Source: Flavobacterium sp. KACC 22763
GTDB lineage: Bacteria; Bacteroidota; Bacteroidia; Flavobacteriales; Flavobacteriaceae
DNA: 64,000 nt
Assembly (NCBI RefSeq): GCF_028736155.1
Contig: NZ_CP117879.1
Span: forward strand, 3,100,001-3,164,000
Reading direction: 5' to 3'
Under the pieces are notes generated by a model, which ran no database searches, was not told the DNA's origin, and saw only the letters and a program-made list of their open reading frames with translations. A program made the translations under genes and the position numbers. Shown piece after piece: positions 53,071 to 61,243 of the stretch. Each line of letters starts with the position of its first letter. The first letter of the stretch is position 1.

Positions 53071-53223
53071 TTATTTCTTTTTCAAGAATTCATCAACTTC
53101 TTCAGGAGCCATAATAGATTCTACGAATGTATATGCACCAGTTTTAGGAGATTTTACCATTTTGATGGCTTTTGATAATCTCTTAGAAGATGTTTGTAAC
53201 GATGCTACGGTTTTCTTTGCCAT
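53071..53223 (-). CDS. DUF4295 family small protein
   Basis: A 50-residue protein, too short for many gene finders: MAKKTVASLQTSSKRLSKAI, then KMVKSPKTGAYTFVESIMAP and EEVDEFLKKK. It is very basic at the N-terminus. DUF4295 occurs across Bacteroidota directly after rpmG and before ftsY, as here; a link to the ribosome is likely from this context, but its role is not known. The rpmG stop is 73 bases upstream. Confidence 0.9.
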   Translation of the reverse strand: MAKKTVASLQTSSKRLSKAIKMVKSPKTGAYTFVESIMAPEEVDEFLKKK

Positions 53224-53296
53224 GATTCAAATGTTTTGGAATTCAATAAATCTTCAAATGAAAAACCATTTGAGATTTTATCAAAATCTCTAATTA

Positions 53297-53479
53297 TTAC
53301 TTAATTTCTTTGTGAACAGTTACTCTTTTTAAGATTGGATTAAATTTTTTAATCTCTAATCTATCTGGAGTATTTTTTTTGTTCTTAGTTGTAATATATC
53401 TAGAAGTTCCTGGAACACCAGAAGTCTTGTGCTCAGTACATTCTAAAATTACTTGGATTCTATTACCTTTCTTTGCCAT
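53297..53479 (-). CDS. rpmG: 50S ribosomal protein L33
   Basis: Large-subunit protein of 60 residues: [20 protein letters not shown], then [20 protein letters not shown]. It keeps a single Cys (ECTEH) and lacks the two CxxC pairs, so it is a zinc-free (C-) form. It is 27 bases downstream of rpmB in the same operon. Confidence 0.97.
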
Positions 53480-53506
53480 CTTGCTATATATTTATTTAGG
53501 AAAAGA

Positions 53507-53743
53507 TTATTTGATAAATCCTTCTGACTGCGCTTTTTTCAAAACTGCAGTGATTCCATTTTTATTAATTGTTTTTATCGTAGATGCTGCTACTCTAAGA
53601 GTAATCCATCTATCTTCTTCTGGAAGATAAAAACGCTTTTTAACTAAGTTTACAGAAAACTTTCTCTTAGTTTTGTTCATAGCGTGAGAAACGTTATTTC
53701 CTACCATCGCTCTTTTACCTGTAAGGTCACAAACTCTTGACAT
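53507..53743 (-). CDS. rpmB: 50S ribosomal protein L28
   Basis: Large-subunit protein of 78 residues: [20 protein letters not shown], then [20 protein letters not shown] and [16 protein letters not shown]. The first gene of the rpmB-rpmG-DUF4295 operon. It has only one Cys at the N-terminal CDLTGK, so it is also of the zinc-free type. Confidence 0.97.
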   Translation of the reverse strand: MSRVCDLTGKRAMVGNNVSHAMNKTKRKFSVNLVKKRFYLPEEDRWITLRVAASTIKTINKNGITAVLKKAQSEGFIK

Positions 53744-53814
53744 TATACTTATCTTTTATCGTTATTCAAAATCAGGGTGCAAAGAAAAGAAAAATAAACC
53801 ATTGTAGCAAAAAA

Positions 53815-55068
53815 TTATTGCACAAATTTTAAAATTTCTTTCTGTAAAATTTCCAAACTCTTAACTGATGCCCTATCTATCACTTTTTCACGCGGTTGTC
53901 CGAAGTTAAATTCTTCCACAATTACTCCGTTTGGCGTCGCTAAAGCAATAAAAACAGCGCCTATTTCGGCATCCGAATCACCTTTTGAAGGCCCTGCATT
54001 GCCTGTCGTTGCTAATGCATAGTCGGTTTTCAGCAAATCTTTAACACTCAAAGCCATAGCCGACGCAACCTCAGCGCTTACTACCGAAAACTCATCGATT
54101 AAATTTTGCGAAATTCCCAAAACATTTACTTTAGCTTCTGTTGCGTAAGAAACAACACTTCCTTTAAAATAGTTTGATGAACCTGGAACAGACGACAGTA
54201 GCGAAGCAATTCTTCCTCCTGTACAACTTTCTGCTGTTGAGACGGTTTTATTTTGTTTAGAAAGCAGTTTGCCAATTACAGTTTCAATTGTTTCATTTTC
54301 TTCATAACCCACAATTATATCATGAATTATAGCATCCAATGATTGCACATTGCTTTCTATTGCTGCTTCCAGTTCTTCCTTATTCGTTCCGCGAGCTGTT
54401 AGGCGGAGACGAACTCGCCCTGGATTTGGCAAATAAGCGAGTTTTATAAATTCTGGAAGATTATTCTCCCATTGCTCAATACGTTCTGCAACTAAACTTT
54501 CGCCTTGACCATAAGTTAAAATGGTTTTGTGAATAATATAAGGACGTTTGTATTCGCGAACGATTTTTGGAATTATTTCCTCTTCTACCAAATATTTCAT
54601 TTCATAAGGAACTCCTGGAAGCGAAATAAAAACCGTATTTTCTTTCTTCATCCACATTCCCGGCGCAGTTCCCACTTTATTATGCAAAACAGTACAAGTT
54701 GACGGAACTAGAGCCTGATCTTTGTTCAGTTGAGAAATTGGTCTTTTATAAAAACCTTCAATTAATTCTGTAACGTGTGCCAAAACTTTTTGATCGACTA
54801 CTAATTCATCATCAAAGTATTCACAAAATGTTTTCTTTGTAACATCATCTTTTGTTGGTCCTAATCCGCCTGTTACAATAACAACATCCACTCTGTTTTG
54901 CAATTGAGCAAAAGTATTTAATATATGTTTTTTGTCGTCGCTTATCGATAGCATTTCTGCCACCTCAACTCCAATTTTATCGAGTGATTTAGCAATAAAA
55001 GCCGAATTTGTATCTACGATTTGGCCAATTAAGATTTCATCTCCAATAGTAATAATTGCTGCTTTCAT
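53815..55068 (-). CDS. cinA: CinA: competence/damage-inducible protein, NMN amidohydrolase
   Basis: CinA proteins salvage pyridine nucleotides: the C-terminal domain deamidates nicotinamide mononucleotide and the N-terminal COG1058 domain hydrolyses ADP-ribose. The N-terminal MoCF-like domain begins [20 protein letters not shown] and has [17 protein letters not shown]; the C-terminal domain (about 260-417) has [20 protein letters not shown] and [12 protein letters not shown]. Length 417 fits the two-domain form. It lies 71 bases upstream of rpmB and may share its transcript. Confidence 0.96.
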   Translation of the reverse strand: MKAAIITIGDEILIGQIVDTNSAFIAKSLDKIGVEVAEMLSISDDKKHILNTFAQLQNRVDVVIVTGGLGPTKDDVTKKTFCEYFDDELVVDQKVLAHVTELIEGFYKRPISQLNKDQALVPSTCTVLHNKVGTAPGMWMKKENTVFISLPGVPYEMKYLVEEEIIPKIVREYKRPYIIHKTILTYGQGESLVAERIEQWENNLPEFIKLAYLPNPGRVRLRLTARGTNKEELEAAIESNVQSLDAIIHDIIVGYEENETIETVIGKLLSKQNKTVSTAESCTGGRIASLLSSVPGSSNYFKGSVVSYATEAKVNVLGISQNLIDEFSVVSAEVASAMALSVKDLLKTDYALATTGNAGPSKGDSDAEIGAVFIALATPNGVIVEEFNFGQPREKVIDRASVKSLEILQKEILKFVQ

Positions 55069-55201
55069 ATCAGTGAAATATTTTTGTCACTTACTTTTAG
55101 TAAGCTATAATTTATAAGTAGAAAATTTAAATTTTGTCTTGGAGGGAGGGTATTAACGGCTTTTACAAACTATAAGCCACTTACAAAATTTAAAAAATGA
55201 T

Positions 55202-55244
55202 TTTGACTTATTCCTTAATTTAAAGAAATCAGGAATAAGTCAAA
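55202..55244 (-). terminator. Terminator after the Hpt gene
   Basis: TTTGACTTATTCCT / AGGAATAAGTCAAA is a perfect 14-base stem with a 15-base loop; the minus strand continues with ATCATTTTTTAAA. It separates the Hpt-FAH operon from cinA. Confidence 0.8.
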
Positions 55245-55251
55245 TTTTATA

Positions 55252-55596
55252 TTAAAGATCAAAATCTTTTTTAATTTCTTTAATCGCTTCTTTTACTTGT
55301 ACTTTAATACTTTTAAAAGTTTCGATAATATCTTTTTTCTTGCCTTCAGCTTTTGTCCAAGCTTCCACTTGCAAGATTTCTTCAAAAGCCACATTTAATC
55401 CCATTAAATCTAATGTTGGCTTTATTTTGTGGGCATACGAATATGCATATTTATGATCCTTCTTTTTAATTCCTTCTTTAATTTGTTTTAAATCTTCTGG
55501 AACTTCTGTAACAAATAAAGTTAAAATCTGATTTACAAATTCAGGATCGTTATCTGAAAGCGCATATACTTTCGAAAGGTTATACTTTAAAGCCAT
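55252..55596 (-). CDS. Hpt-domain phosphotransfer protein
   Basis: A 114-residue four-helix histidine phosphotransfer protein. The phospho-acceptor His lies in KYAYSYAHKIKPTLDLMGLN, near residue 53; the preceding VNQILTLFVTEVPEDLKQIK is the usual first helix pair. It should shuttle phosphate between a hybrid kinase and a response regulator, neither of which is nearby. Its ATG overlaps the stop of the upstream FAH gene (TAATG), so they are coupled. Confidence 0.88.
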   Translation of the reverse strand: MALKYNLSKVYALSDNDPEFVNQILTLFVTEVPEDLKQIKEGIKKKDHKYAYSYAHKIKPTLDLMGLNVAFEEILQVEAWTKAEGKKKDIIETFKSIKVQVKEAIKEIKKDFDL

Positions 55597-56207
55597 TATT
55601 TTACTTGTATTCTGAATAATTTTTTATCTTCTAAAAAGCCTTCTAAAATGTCATTTGGTTTTACAGCCGCAACACCTGCCGGTGTTCCTGTAAAAATAAT
55701 ATCTCCAATTTTTAAAGTAAAAAACTGAGATACATGAGAAATCAATTCGTCAATTTTCCAAAGCATCATACTTGAGTTCCCTTTTTGAACCACTTCTGAA
55801 TTGCTTCTTAATTCAAAATTAAGATTTTCCATAGAAACAAAGTCAGTTTTTGGCAAAAAATCACCAATAACCGCAGAACCGTCAAAAGCCTTGGCTTTTT
55901 CCCACGGAAGCCCTTTTTCTTTTAACTTACTTTGCAGGTCTCGAGCAGTAAAATCGATTCCTACACTTATTTCATCATAATATTTATGGGCAAATTTCGG
56001 TTCAATATATTTCCCGACTTTATTAATCTTAACGATTATTTCAACTTCATGATGAACATCTTCAGAAAACTCTGGAATTACAAACGGATGCTGTTTCAGC
56101 AAAACAGCAGAATCTGGTTTCATAAAAACAACCGGCTCACTCGGACGCTCGTTTTTCAACTCTTCTATATGATTGGCATAATTCCTGCCGACACAGATAA
56201 TCTTCAT
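55596..56207 (-). CDS. Fumarylacetoacetate hydrolase family protein
   Basis: A metal-dependent hydrolase or decarboxylase of 203 residues, the length of the single-domain FAH type (e.g. YcgM/FAHD1, acylpyruvase or oxaloacetate decarboxylase). It starts MKIICVGRNYANHIEELKNE. Metal ligands fit the Glu pair in HHEVEIIVKI and the Asp in GIDFTARDLQSKLK, and the end has GDIIFTGTPAGVAAVKPND. The substrate cannot be told. It is translationally coupled to the Hpt gene; a repeat separates it from the exonuclease gene upstream. Confidence 0.92.
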   Translation of the reverse strand: MKIICVGRNYANHIEELKNERPSEPVVFMKPDSAVLLKQHPFVIPEFSEDVHHEVEIIVKINKVGKYIEPKFAHKYYDEISVGIDFTARDLQSKLKEKGLPWEKAKAFDGSAVIGDFLPKTDFVSMENLNFELRSNSEVVQKGNSSMMLWKIDELISHVSQFFTLKIGDIIFTGTPAGVAAVKPNDILEGFLEDKKLFRIQVK

Positions 56208-56214
56208 TTTTTTT

Positions 56215-56283
56215 AAGGTTCTAAGACACTAAGATGCTAAGCTTCTAAGGCAAAAACTCAGAACCTTAGAAACTTAGCACCTT
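56215..56283. repeat. AAGGTTCTAAG-type inverted repeat
   Basis: AAGGTTCTAAGACACTAAGA on the left and its near-complement ACTCAGAACCTTAGAAACTT on the right, with GATGCTAAGCTTCTAAGG inside. It is related to the block at 29092-29121. Confidence 0.75.
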
Positions 56284-56289
56284 AAAAGC

Positions 56290-57060
56290 TTACTTCGTAT
56301 TTAATTTTCTTAATTTAATTGCTGTCAAAACTTTTTTGGTATACAGTGGGAAATCAGCATTTTGAATCCAGCTGAAATATCCAGGTTCTGTTTCTAAAAC
56401 TTTCTCCACTTTGGCTCCTTTATGTTTTCCAAAAGTAAAAATTTCTTCATCATCTTTATCAAAAGCAATCATTCCCGCAAAATCTGCTATTTTTTTACGA
56501 GTTGTAAATTCAGATAAAGATTTCATGTCATTTTCCAATTCCGGATAACGATCTAACTGCGCTTTCAAAATTTCGTAAGTTGCCATTGTATCTGCTTCTG
56601 CCGAATGGGCATTATCGAGACTTTTACCACAATAAAACTTCAAAGCCGCACTCAAAGTACGCTCTTCCATTTTATGAAAAATAGTCTGTACATCTACAGA
56701 AACTTTGTTCTTCATATCAAAATCAACTCCGGCACGAAGCAATTCTTCTGCCAAAAGCGGAATATCAAAACGATCTGAATTAAATCCACCCAAGTCGCTA
56801 TCTTTAATCATATTATGAATATGCGGAGCAAGTTCTGCAAAAGTAGGTTCATTGGCCACTTTCTCGTCAGTGATGCCATGAACTGCAGTTGTTTGTGGAG
56901 GAATTGGAATTGTCGGATTAACCAACCAAGTTTTACTTTCTTTGTTTCCGTTAGGAAAAACTTTGAATATTGAAATTTCTACGATTCTATCTTTACCGAT
57001 ATCAATTCCCGTTGTTTCGAGATCAAAAAAGCAAATTGGCTTGTTAAGTTTTAATTCCAT
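56290..57060 (-). CDS. DEDDh 3'-5' exonuclease with DUF3820-like tail
   Basis: A DnaQ-like exonuclease of 256 residues. Catalytic acids are the Asp and Glu in CFFDLETTGIDIGKDRIVEI, the Asp in GFNSDRFDIPLLAEELLRAG and the His/Asp pair in DNAHSAEADTMATYEI. The last 60 residues (IFTFGKHKGAKVEKVLETEP then GYFSWI) match the DUF3820-type domain found at the C-terminus of such exonucleases in Bacteroidota. It may be a DNA polymerase III epsilon-like proofreader or repair nuclease. Confidence 0.92.
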   Translation of the reverse strand: MELKLNKPICFFDLETTGIDIGKDRIVEISIFKVFPNGNKESKTWLVNPTIPIPPQTTAVHGITDEKVANEPTFAELAPHIHNMIKDSDLGGFNSDRFDIPLLAEELLRAGVDFDMKNKVSVDVQTIFHKMEERTLSAALKFYCGKSLDNAHSAEADTMATYEILKAQLDRYPELENDMKSLSEFTTRKKIADFAGMIAFDKDDEEIFTFGKHKGAKVEKVLETEPGYFSWIQNADFPLYTKKVLTAIKLRKLNTK

Positions 57061-57224
57061 TTCTATTTTTTATAAGTTTACAAATGTAATTTTTAAAGCG
57101 GAATATCCCTCTTTATTCTGATTTTTTTTGTCAAAAAACACATTCAATTACTCAATTTTAACTTTTAAAAATTAAGCTCATAGCAAGCCTACGTAATAGT
57201 GCCTAATTCTTTTCTTACAAAATA

Positions 57225-57259
57225 AAAAAAATCCGGCAAGTTTTAAAACTGCCGGATTT
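57225..57259 (-). terminator. Terminator after the E2 gene
   Basis: AAATCCGGC / GCCGGATTT, extended by AGTTTT/AAAACT with one mismatch, and a T-run on the minus strand. It lies 23 bases after the E2 stop. Confidence 0.87.
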
Positions 57260-57281
57260 GAATTTATTTTAAAAATGAATT

Positions 57282-58640
57282 TTAGAAATCTCTATCTACA
57301 TCAAAAGCTTCTAAATATTCTGCTACTCTTTTCACAAAACTTCCTCCCAAAGCTCCATCAACAACTCTATGATCGTAAGAGTGAGATAAGAACATTTTCT
57401 GACGAATTCCGATAAAGTCTCCTTCTGGAGTTTCAATAACCGCAGGCACTTTACGAATTGCTCCAAGAGCCAAAATACCTACTTGTGGCTGATTGATAAT
57501 TGGCGTTCCGAAAACACTTCCAAAAGTACCAACATTCGTAACTGTATAAGTTCCGCCTTGTGTATCGTCTGGTTTTAGTTTTCCAGCTTTTGCACGGTTT
57601 CCCAAATCGTTAACCGCTTTTGCCATTCCAACCAAATTCAACTGATCTGCATTTTTAATTACAGGAACAATTAAATTTCCGTTTGGCAATGCTGCCGCCA
57701 TTCCTAAATTGATATTTTTCTTTTTAATAATATAATCTCCATCAACAGAAATGTTCATCCCTGGGAAATCTTTTAAAGCTTTTGCAACTGCCTCCATCAT
57801 AATCGGAGTAAAAGTCAGTTTCTCGCCTTCTCTTTTTTCAAAAGCCGTTTTTACTTTATCTCTCCATTTTACAATGTTTGTTACGTCAACCTCAATAAAA
57901 GATTGTACGTGGGCAGAAGTCTGAACCGAAGCCACCATGTAACCAGAAATCAGTTTACGCATTCTGTCCATTTCCACAATTTCGTCAGCACCGTTTACAG
58001 AAACTGGAACTGCCTGCTGGCTTTTTTGAACAACTGGCTCAACTGCTTTTGGAGCTTCTGCTTTAGGAGTTTCAACAACTGCTTTTGGAGCTGCTTCAAC
58101 TGCTTTAGGTGCCTGAACAGAACCTGATTTACGATCTTCTACGTATTTCAGAATATCTTCTTTAGTCACACGTCCGTCTTTTCCAGAACCTGCAATATTT
58201 TCAAGTTCGTTTAAAGAAAGACCTTCTTCTTTTGCAATATTTTTTACTAATGGAGAAAAGAATTTATCTGATCCTGAAAAATCTTGAGAAGTTACAGTTT
58301 CTTTAACCGATTCGATTGTTTTTTCAATTTCGGCGACTTCTGCAGGAGCGGCAGTTTCTTGAACTGTATTTACAGCTTGTGGAGCTGCTGTTTCTCCGCT
58401 TTCAGTTTCAATAATGGCAATAGTCTGCCCTACTTGCACTAAATCATCTTTACCAAACAATTGCTCAACTAAAATCCCTGATACTTCACTTGGCACTTCG
58501 CTGTCAACTTTATCTGTTGCAATTTCGAGTACGGCTTCATCAGCCTCAATTTTGTCTCCAACTTCTTTCAACCAGTTAGTTATGGTTGCTTCAGCGACAC
58601 TTTCTCCCATTTTAGGAAGCTTTAATTCAAATCTTGCCAT
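57282..58640 (-). CDS. Dihydrolipoamide acyltransferase E2 of a 2-oxoacid dehydrogenase complex
   Basis: The E2 core of a branched-chain or other 2-oxoacid dehydrogenase. Domains in order: one lipoyl domain (about 1-77, Lys in EIATDKVDSEVPSEVSG), an Ala/Pro/Val-rich linker, the E1/E3-binding domain (about 128-168, SPLVKNIAKEEGLSLNEL), a second linker rich in VEAAPKAV-type units, and the catalytic domain (about 220-452) with the active-site His in SHSYDHRVVDGALGG (about 424). The single lipoyl domain and the E2 type fit the branched-chain acid (BkdB-like) group better than PDH or SucB. E1 and E3 genes are elsewhere. Monocistronic. Confidence 0.93.
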   Translation of the reverse strand: MARFELKLPKMGESVAEATITNWLKEVGDKIEADEAVLEIATDKVDSEVPSEVSGILVEQLFGKDDLVQVGQTIAIIETESGETAAPQAVNTVQETAAPAEVAEIEKTIESVKETVTSQDFSGSDKFFSPLVKNIAKEEGLSLNELENIAGSGKDGRVTKEDILKYVEDRKSGSVQAPKAVEAAPKAVVETPKAEAPKAVEPVVQKSQQAVPVSVNGADEIVEMDRMRKLISGYMVASVQTSAHVQSFIEVDVTNIVKWRDKVKTAFEKREGEKLTFTPIMMEAVAKALKDFPGMNISVDGDYIIKKKNINLGMAAALPNGNLIVPVIKNADQLNLVGMAKAVNDLGNRAKAGKLKPDDTQGGTYTVTNVGTFGSVFGTPIINQPQVGILALGAIRKVPAVIETPEGDFIGIRQKMFLSHSYDHRVVDGALGGSFVKRVAEYLEAFDVDRDF

Positions 58641-58724
58641 ATTGTTAATCTAAAAGATGTTTTTGATTTTCAGATTGCGAAATTAATGAAAATTTTAAAT
58701 ATAAATTTCATTTAATATAATTTT

Positions 58725-59888
58725 TTACTCGATTTTCACGATTTGCCCTCTGTCATTCCTTGAATTACTTCCAATAATAAAACCTGTATTTTTGGGAAAA
58801 ATTTTAAAAGTAACCTTCTTATCTTTAAGAGTTTCTATGATTTCGATACATTTTTTGAATGAAATATAGTGATTATCCAAAATGATCTCTGCCTTTTTAC
58901 CCTTTAAAATTAGCCACGAATTTACCATTTTTTCTCCTTTGAAATCTAAAAAACCAACTTTATTTTCCAAAATCGGAGCCAATTTTTTAGCGAAATTCTC
59001 ATTTTCGGAGTATAAAAAATAACTTTCTGGCAATGTGTTTTCTTTTGGTTTTCCTTGAAACATTTTAGCACTTGAAAACAAAAAAGCACCAATTTGAATA
59101 AAGATACTAAAGAACTGCGATTTCTTAAAATGCTTTTGATAAAAGAAATTCATAGCCTCCTGAAAACGCATCATATACTTTTCGTCTTTTATTGTACTTT
59201 CTCCTTTATAATGCAAAACGGTAGTTTCATGAAAATAATAATTTTTCTTTTGCATTTGTAAAGCGCGATACGACAGATCAATATCATCGGCGTACATAAA
59301 ACAGTTTTCATCAAAACCATTTAAATCTTCATATAGTTTTCTTTCCAAAAACATAAAAGCGCCAACGAGAATATCTACTTTTCCCGTTTCGTTTTCGTTT
59401 AAATGCTGAGCGTAATATTGATTAAAAAGTTTTGTCTTGGGAAATATTTTATACAATCCGAAAATTTTTGTGAAGGCAACCCAAGGCGTTGGAATGCCGC
59501 GTTTGCTTTCTGGAAGAAATTGCCCTGTTCCATCAATTAATTTACAGCCAATGATTCCGAGATTAGTTTGCCTTTCGGCGAAAGCCAAAATCTTTGTAAA
59601 AGTATCTTCTGCAACGACAGTATCAGGATTTAAAATACAAACGTACTTTCCTTTCGCTTGACGAACACCAATATTATTGCCTTTTGGAAAACCAAAATTT
59701 TCTTTATTTTCAATTAGTCTTACGTTTGGAAATTTTTCTTTCATCATCAAAACGCTTTCGTCTGATGAATTATTATCTATTACAATAATTTCTGCATCGA
59801 TTGACGCAATTGCTTCCTGAACACTTAAAACACATAGTTCTAGAAAGTAGCGTACATTGTAATTTAAAATAACAACCGATAATTGCAT
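58725..59888 (-). CDS. Family 2 glycosyltransferase (rhamnosyltransferase-like)
   Basis: A cytosolic-face glycosyltransferase of 387 residues. The GT-A start is LSVVILNYNVRYFLELCVLS; then come IIVIDNNSSDESVLMMKEKF, GFPKGNNIGVRQAKGKYVCI with LNPDTVV (the DXD-like motif) and FDENCFMYADDIDLSYRALQ with the acceptor-side acid pair. The C-terminal 110 residues, with no membrane helix, are an extension of unknown type. Close relatives make surface polysaccharide in Flavobacterium. It lies 31 bases downstream of the barrel protein gene. Confidence 0.92.
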   Translation of the reverse strand: MQLSVVILNYNVRYFLELCVLSVQEAIASIDAEIIVIDNNSSDESVLMMKEKFPNVRLIENKENFGFPKGNNIGVRQAKGKYVCILNPDTVVAEDTFTKILAFAERQTNLGIIGCKLIDGTGQFLPESKRGIPTPWVAFTKIFGLYKIFPKTKLFNQYYAQHLNENETGKVDILVGAFMFLERKLYEDLNGFDENCFMYADDIDLSYRALQMQKKNYYFHETTVLHYKGESTIKDEKYMMRFQEAMNFFYQKHFKKSQFFSIFIQIGAFLFSSAKMFQGKPKENTLPESYFLYSENENFAKKLAPILENKVGFLDFKGEKMVNSWLILKGKKAEIILDNHYISFKKCIEIIETLKDKKVTFKIFPKNTGFIIGSNSRNDRGQIVKIE

Positions 59889-59919
59889 GAATAATTGAGT
59901 CTGTAGATTTTGGCCGAAG

Positions 59920-61107
59920 TTAGAAATTTTCTGATAACCCCAAACGTAGCGACCAATCGTTTTTACTGATTCCGTAATCTAAAGCGAGATTACTGCCGTT
60001 ACGTTTATTCCATTTAATGCGAATTCCAGTTCCGACAGCAGGATTCCATTTTTTAAATTCGTATGTATCAAGTTTAGAAACCGAAGAAACATTGGTAAAA
60101 AAAACAGCACCCAAAAATCCGTTACGGGTTATATCAGTTCTATATTCGGTTTCAAAATAAATTAAAGCATTGCTGCGATATCTATTTTTGGTGAATCCGC
60201 GGCCTGTTTTCCCTTCTCGATCCCAGCCAATACTTGGTAAATCCAAATAATGCGGTTTCCCTCCAAAAGTGGACCAAAAGAACGCCCTAGAAGCCCAAAC
60301 CCGATGTTTGGTTTTACTAAAAGAATGGTATTTTCGGGCATCAAAATATATAGACTGCCACTTGTCTCCTTCTACTCCGCTGGTGTTTAATCGTAAATCG
60401 GCTTCGACATACAAGCCCTGTTCTGGATTAATGATATTTTCTCTAGAATCGTATAAACCTTGAATGGCAAATCCGAAAGAAGTCTCATCAGAATAATCAC
60501 CATTCATATATTTATAATAATCTGTTTCTCCGTCTATATAAGATTCTTCAGAAATATTTTTATAATTATCGAAAAGGAAACCAACTCCTAACCGATAATT
60601 ACCGACAATCTGCCTTGTAATAAACTGATAGAAGCGCCACTGCTGATAATCGAGCGTTGACATTTCTTTTTCTGAATTGTCGGTACCCAGTCCGTAAGTA
60701 TCTTGAGGATAAATCATGTAACGATAATCTCCCATCAGATTCCATTTATTGTCACTTGTATAAATATAAGATTGGATTGGAAATACAAATTGATTGCTAA
60801 AACTAAAATAAGGCGAAAAGGTAATCTGAGACATTTTGGTTTTTTCTGCGTCTCCCAAGTAAAAAGTAGTCAAAAAAGAAACCACCAAACCATTGCTGGA
60901 ATTAACACCGACTGGAACAGGCAGTAAAGAAAAAGTTAGTTTTCGTTTTCGATCCGGACGAATGGTATCCTGTTTATCAAAAATTTTATGAATGACGTCT
61001 AAGATATCTCTAGTTTCCACGGTGGTACTATCATTCTGCGCCTGACAAAACGATCCTATTAAAAATAAACTTAAGATATATTTAATTTTTAAACTACTCA
61101 CACGCAA
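59920..61107 (-). CDS. BamA/TamA-like outer membrane barrel without POTRA domains
   Basis: A 395-residue outer membrane protein: a signal peptide (YILSLFLIGSFCQAQ), about 60 residues of linker, then only the 16-strand surface-antigen (D15) barrel. The strand FSNQFVFPIQSYIYTSDNKW, the TDNSEKEMSTLDYQQWRFYQ segment and the lid-lock motif VRGY-like 'GREGKTGRGFTKNRYRSN' region can be read, and the C-terminus is LSLRLGLSENF with a terminal Phe. Start: either TTG 61107 or GTG 61101; no ATG is near. A barrel-only member would not assemble other proteins like BamA and its role is unknown. Confidence 0.82.
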   Translation of the reverse strand: MRVSSLKIKYILSLFLIGSFCQAQNDSTTVETRDILDVIHKIFDKQDTIRPDRKRKLTFSLLPVPVGVNSSNGLVVSFLTTFYLGDAEKTKMSQITFSPYFSFSNQFVFPIQSYIYTSDNKWNLMGDYRYMIYPQDTYGLGTDNSEKEMSTLDYQQWRFYQFITRQIVGNYRLGVGFLFDNYKNISEESYIDGETDYYKYMNGDYSDETSFGFAIQGLYDSRENIINPEQGLYVEADLRLNTSGVEGDKWQSIYFDARKYHSFSKTKHRVWASRAFFWSTFGGKPHYLDLPSIGWDREGKTGRGFTKNRYRSNALIYFETEYRTDITRNGFLGAVFFTNVSSVSKLDTYEFKKWNPAVGTGIRIKWNKRNGSNLALDYGISKNDWSLRLGLSENF

Positions 61108-61173
61108 TGTCTTAAAAACCGCCTCTTACAAATTTAAAATTTTATTAAGAATATTAAGGTTGATTTTGAGGAA

Positions 61174-61243
61174 AGTTTTCAGTCGCGGTTTTGAGTCTCA
61201 GTTTACAAACCGAAAACTCAAAACTGCGACCGAGACTAAAACT
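61174..61243. repeat. Imperfect long inverted repeat at the end of the second acyltransferase gene
   Basis: CAGTCGCGGTTTTGAGT (left) pairs with ACTCAAAACTGCGACCG (right) with one or two mismatches, and outer AGTTTT / AAAACT arms extend it. It abuts the stop codon of the minus-strand gene at 61244 and may terminate it. Confidence 0.7.
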
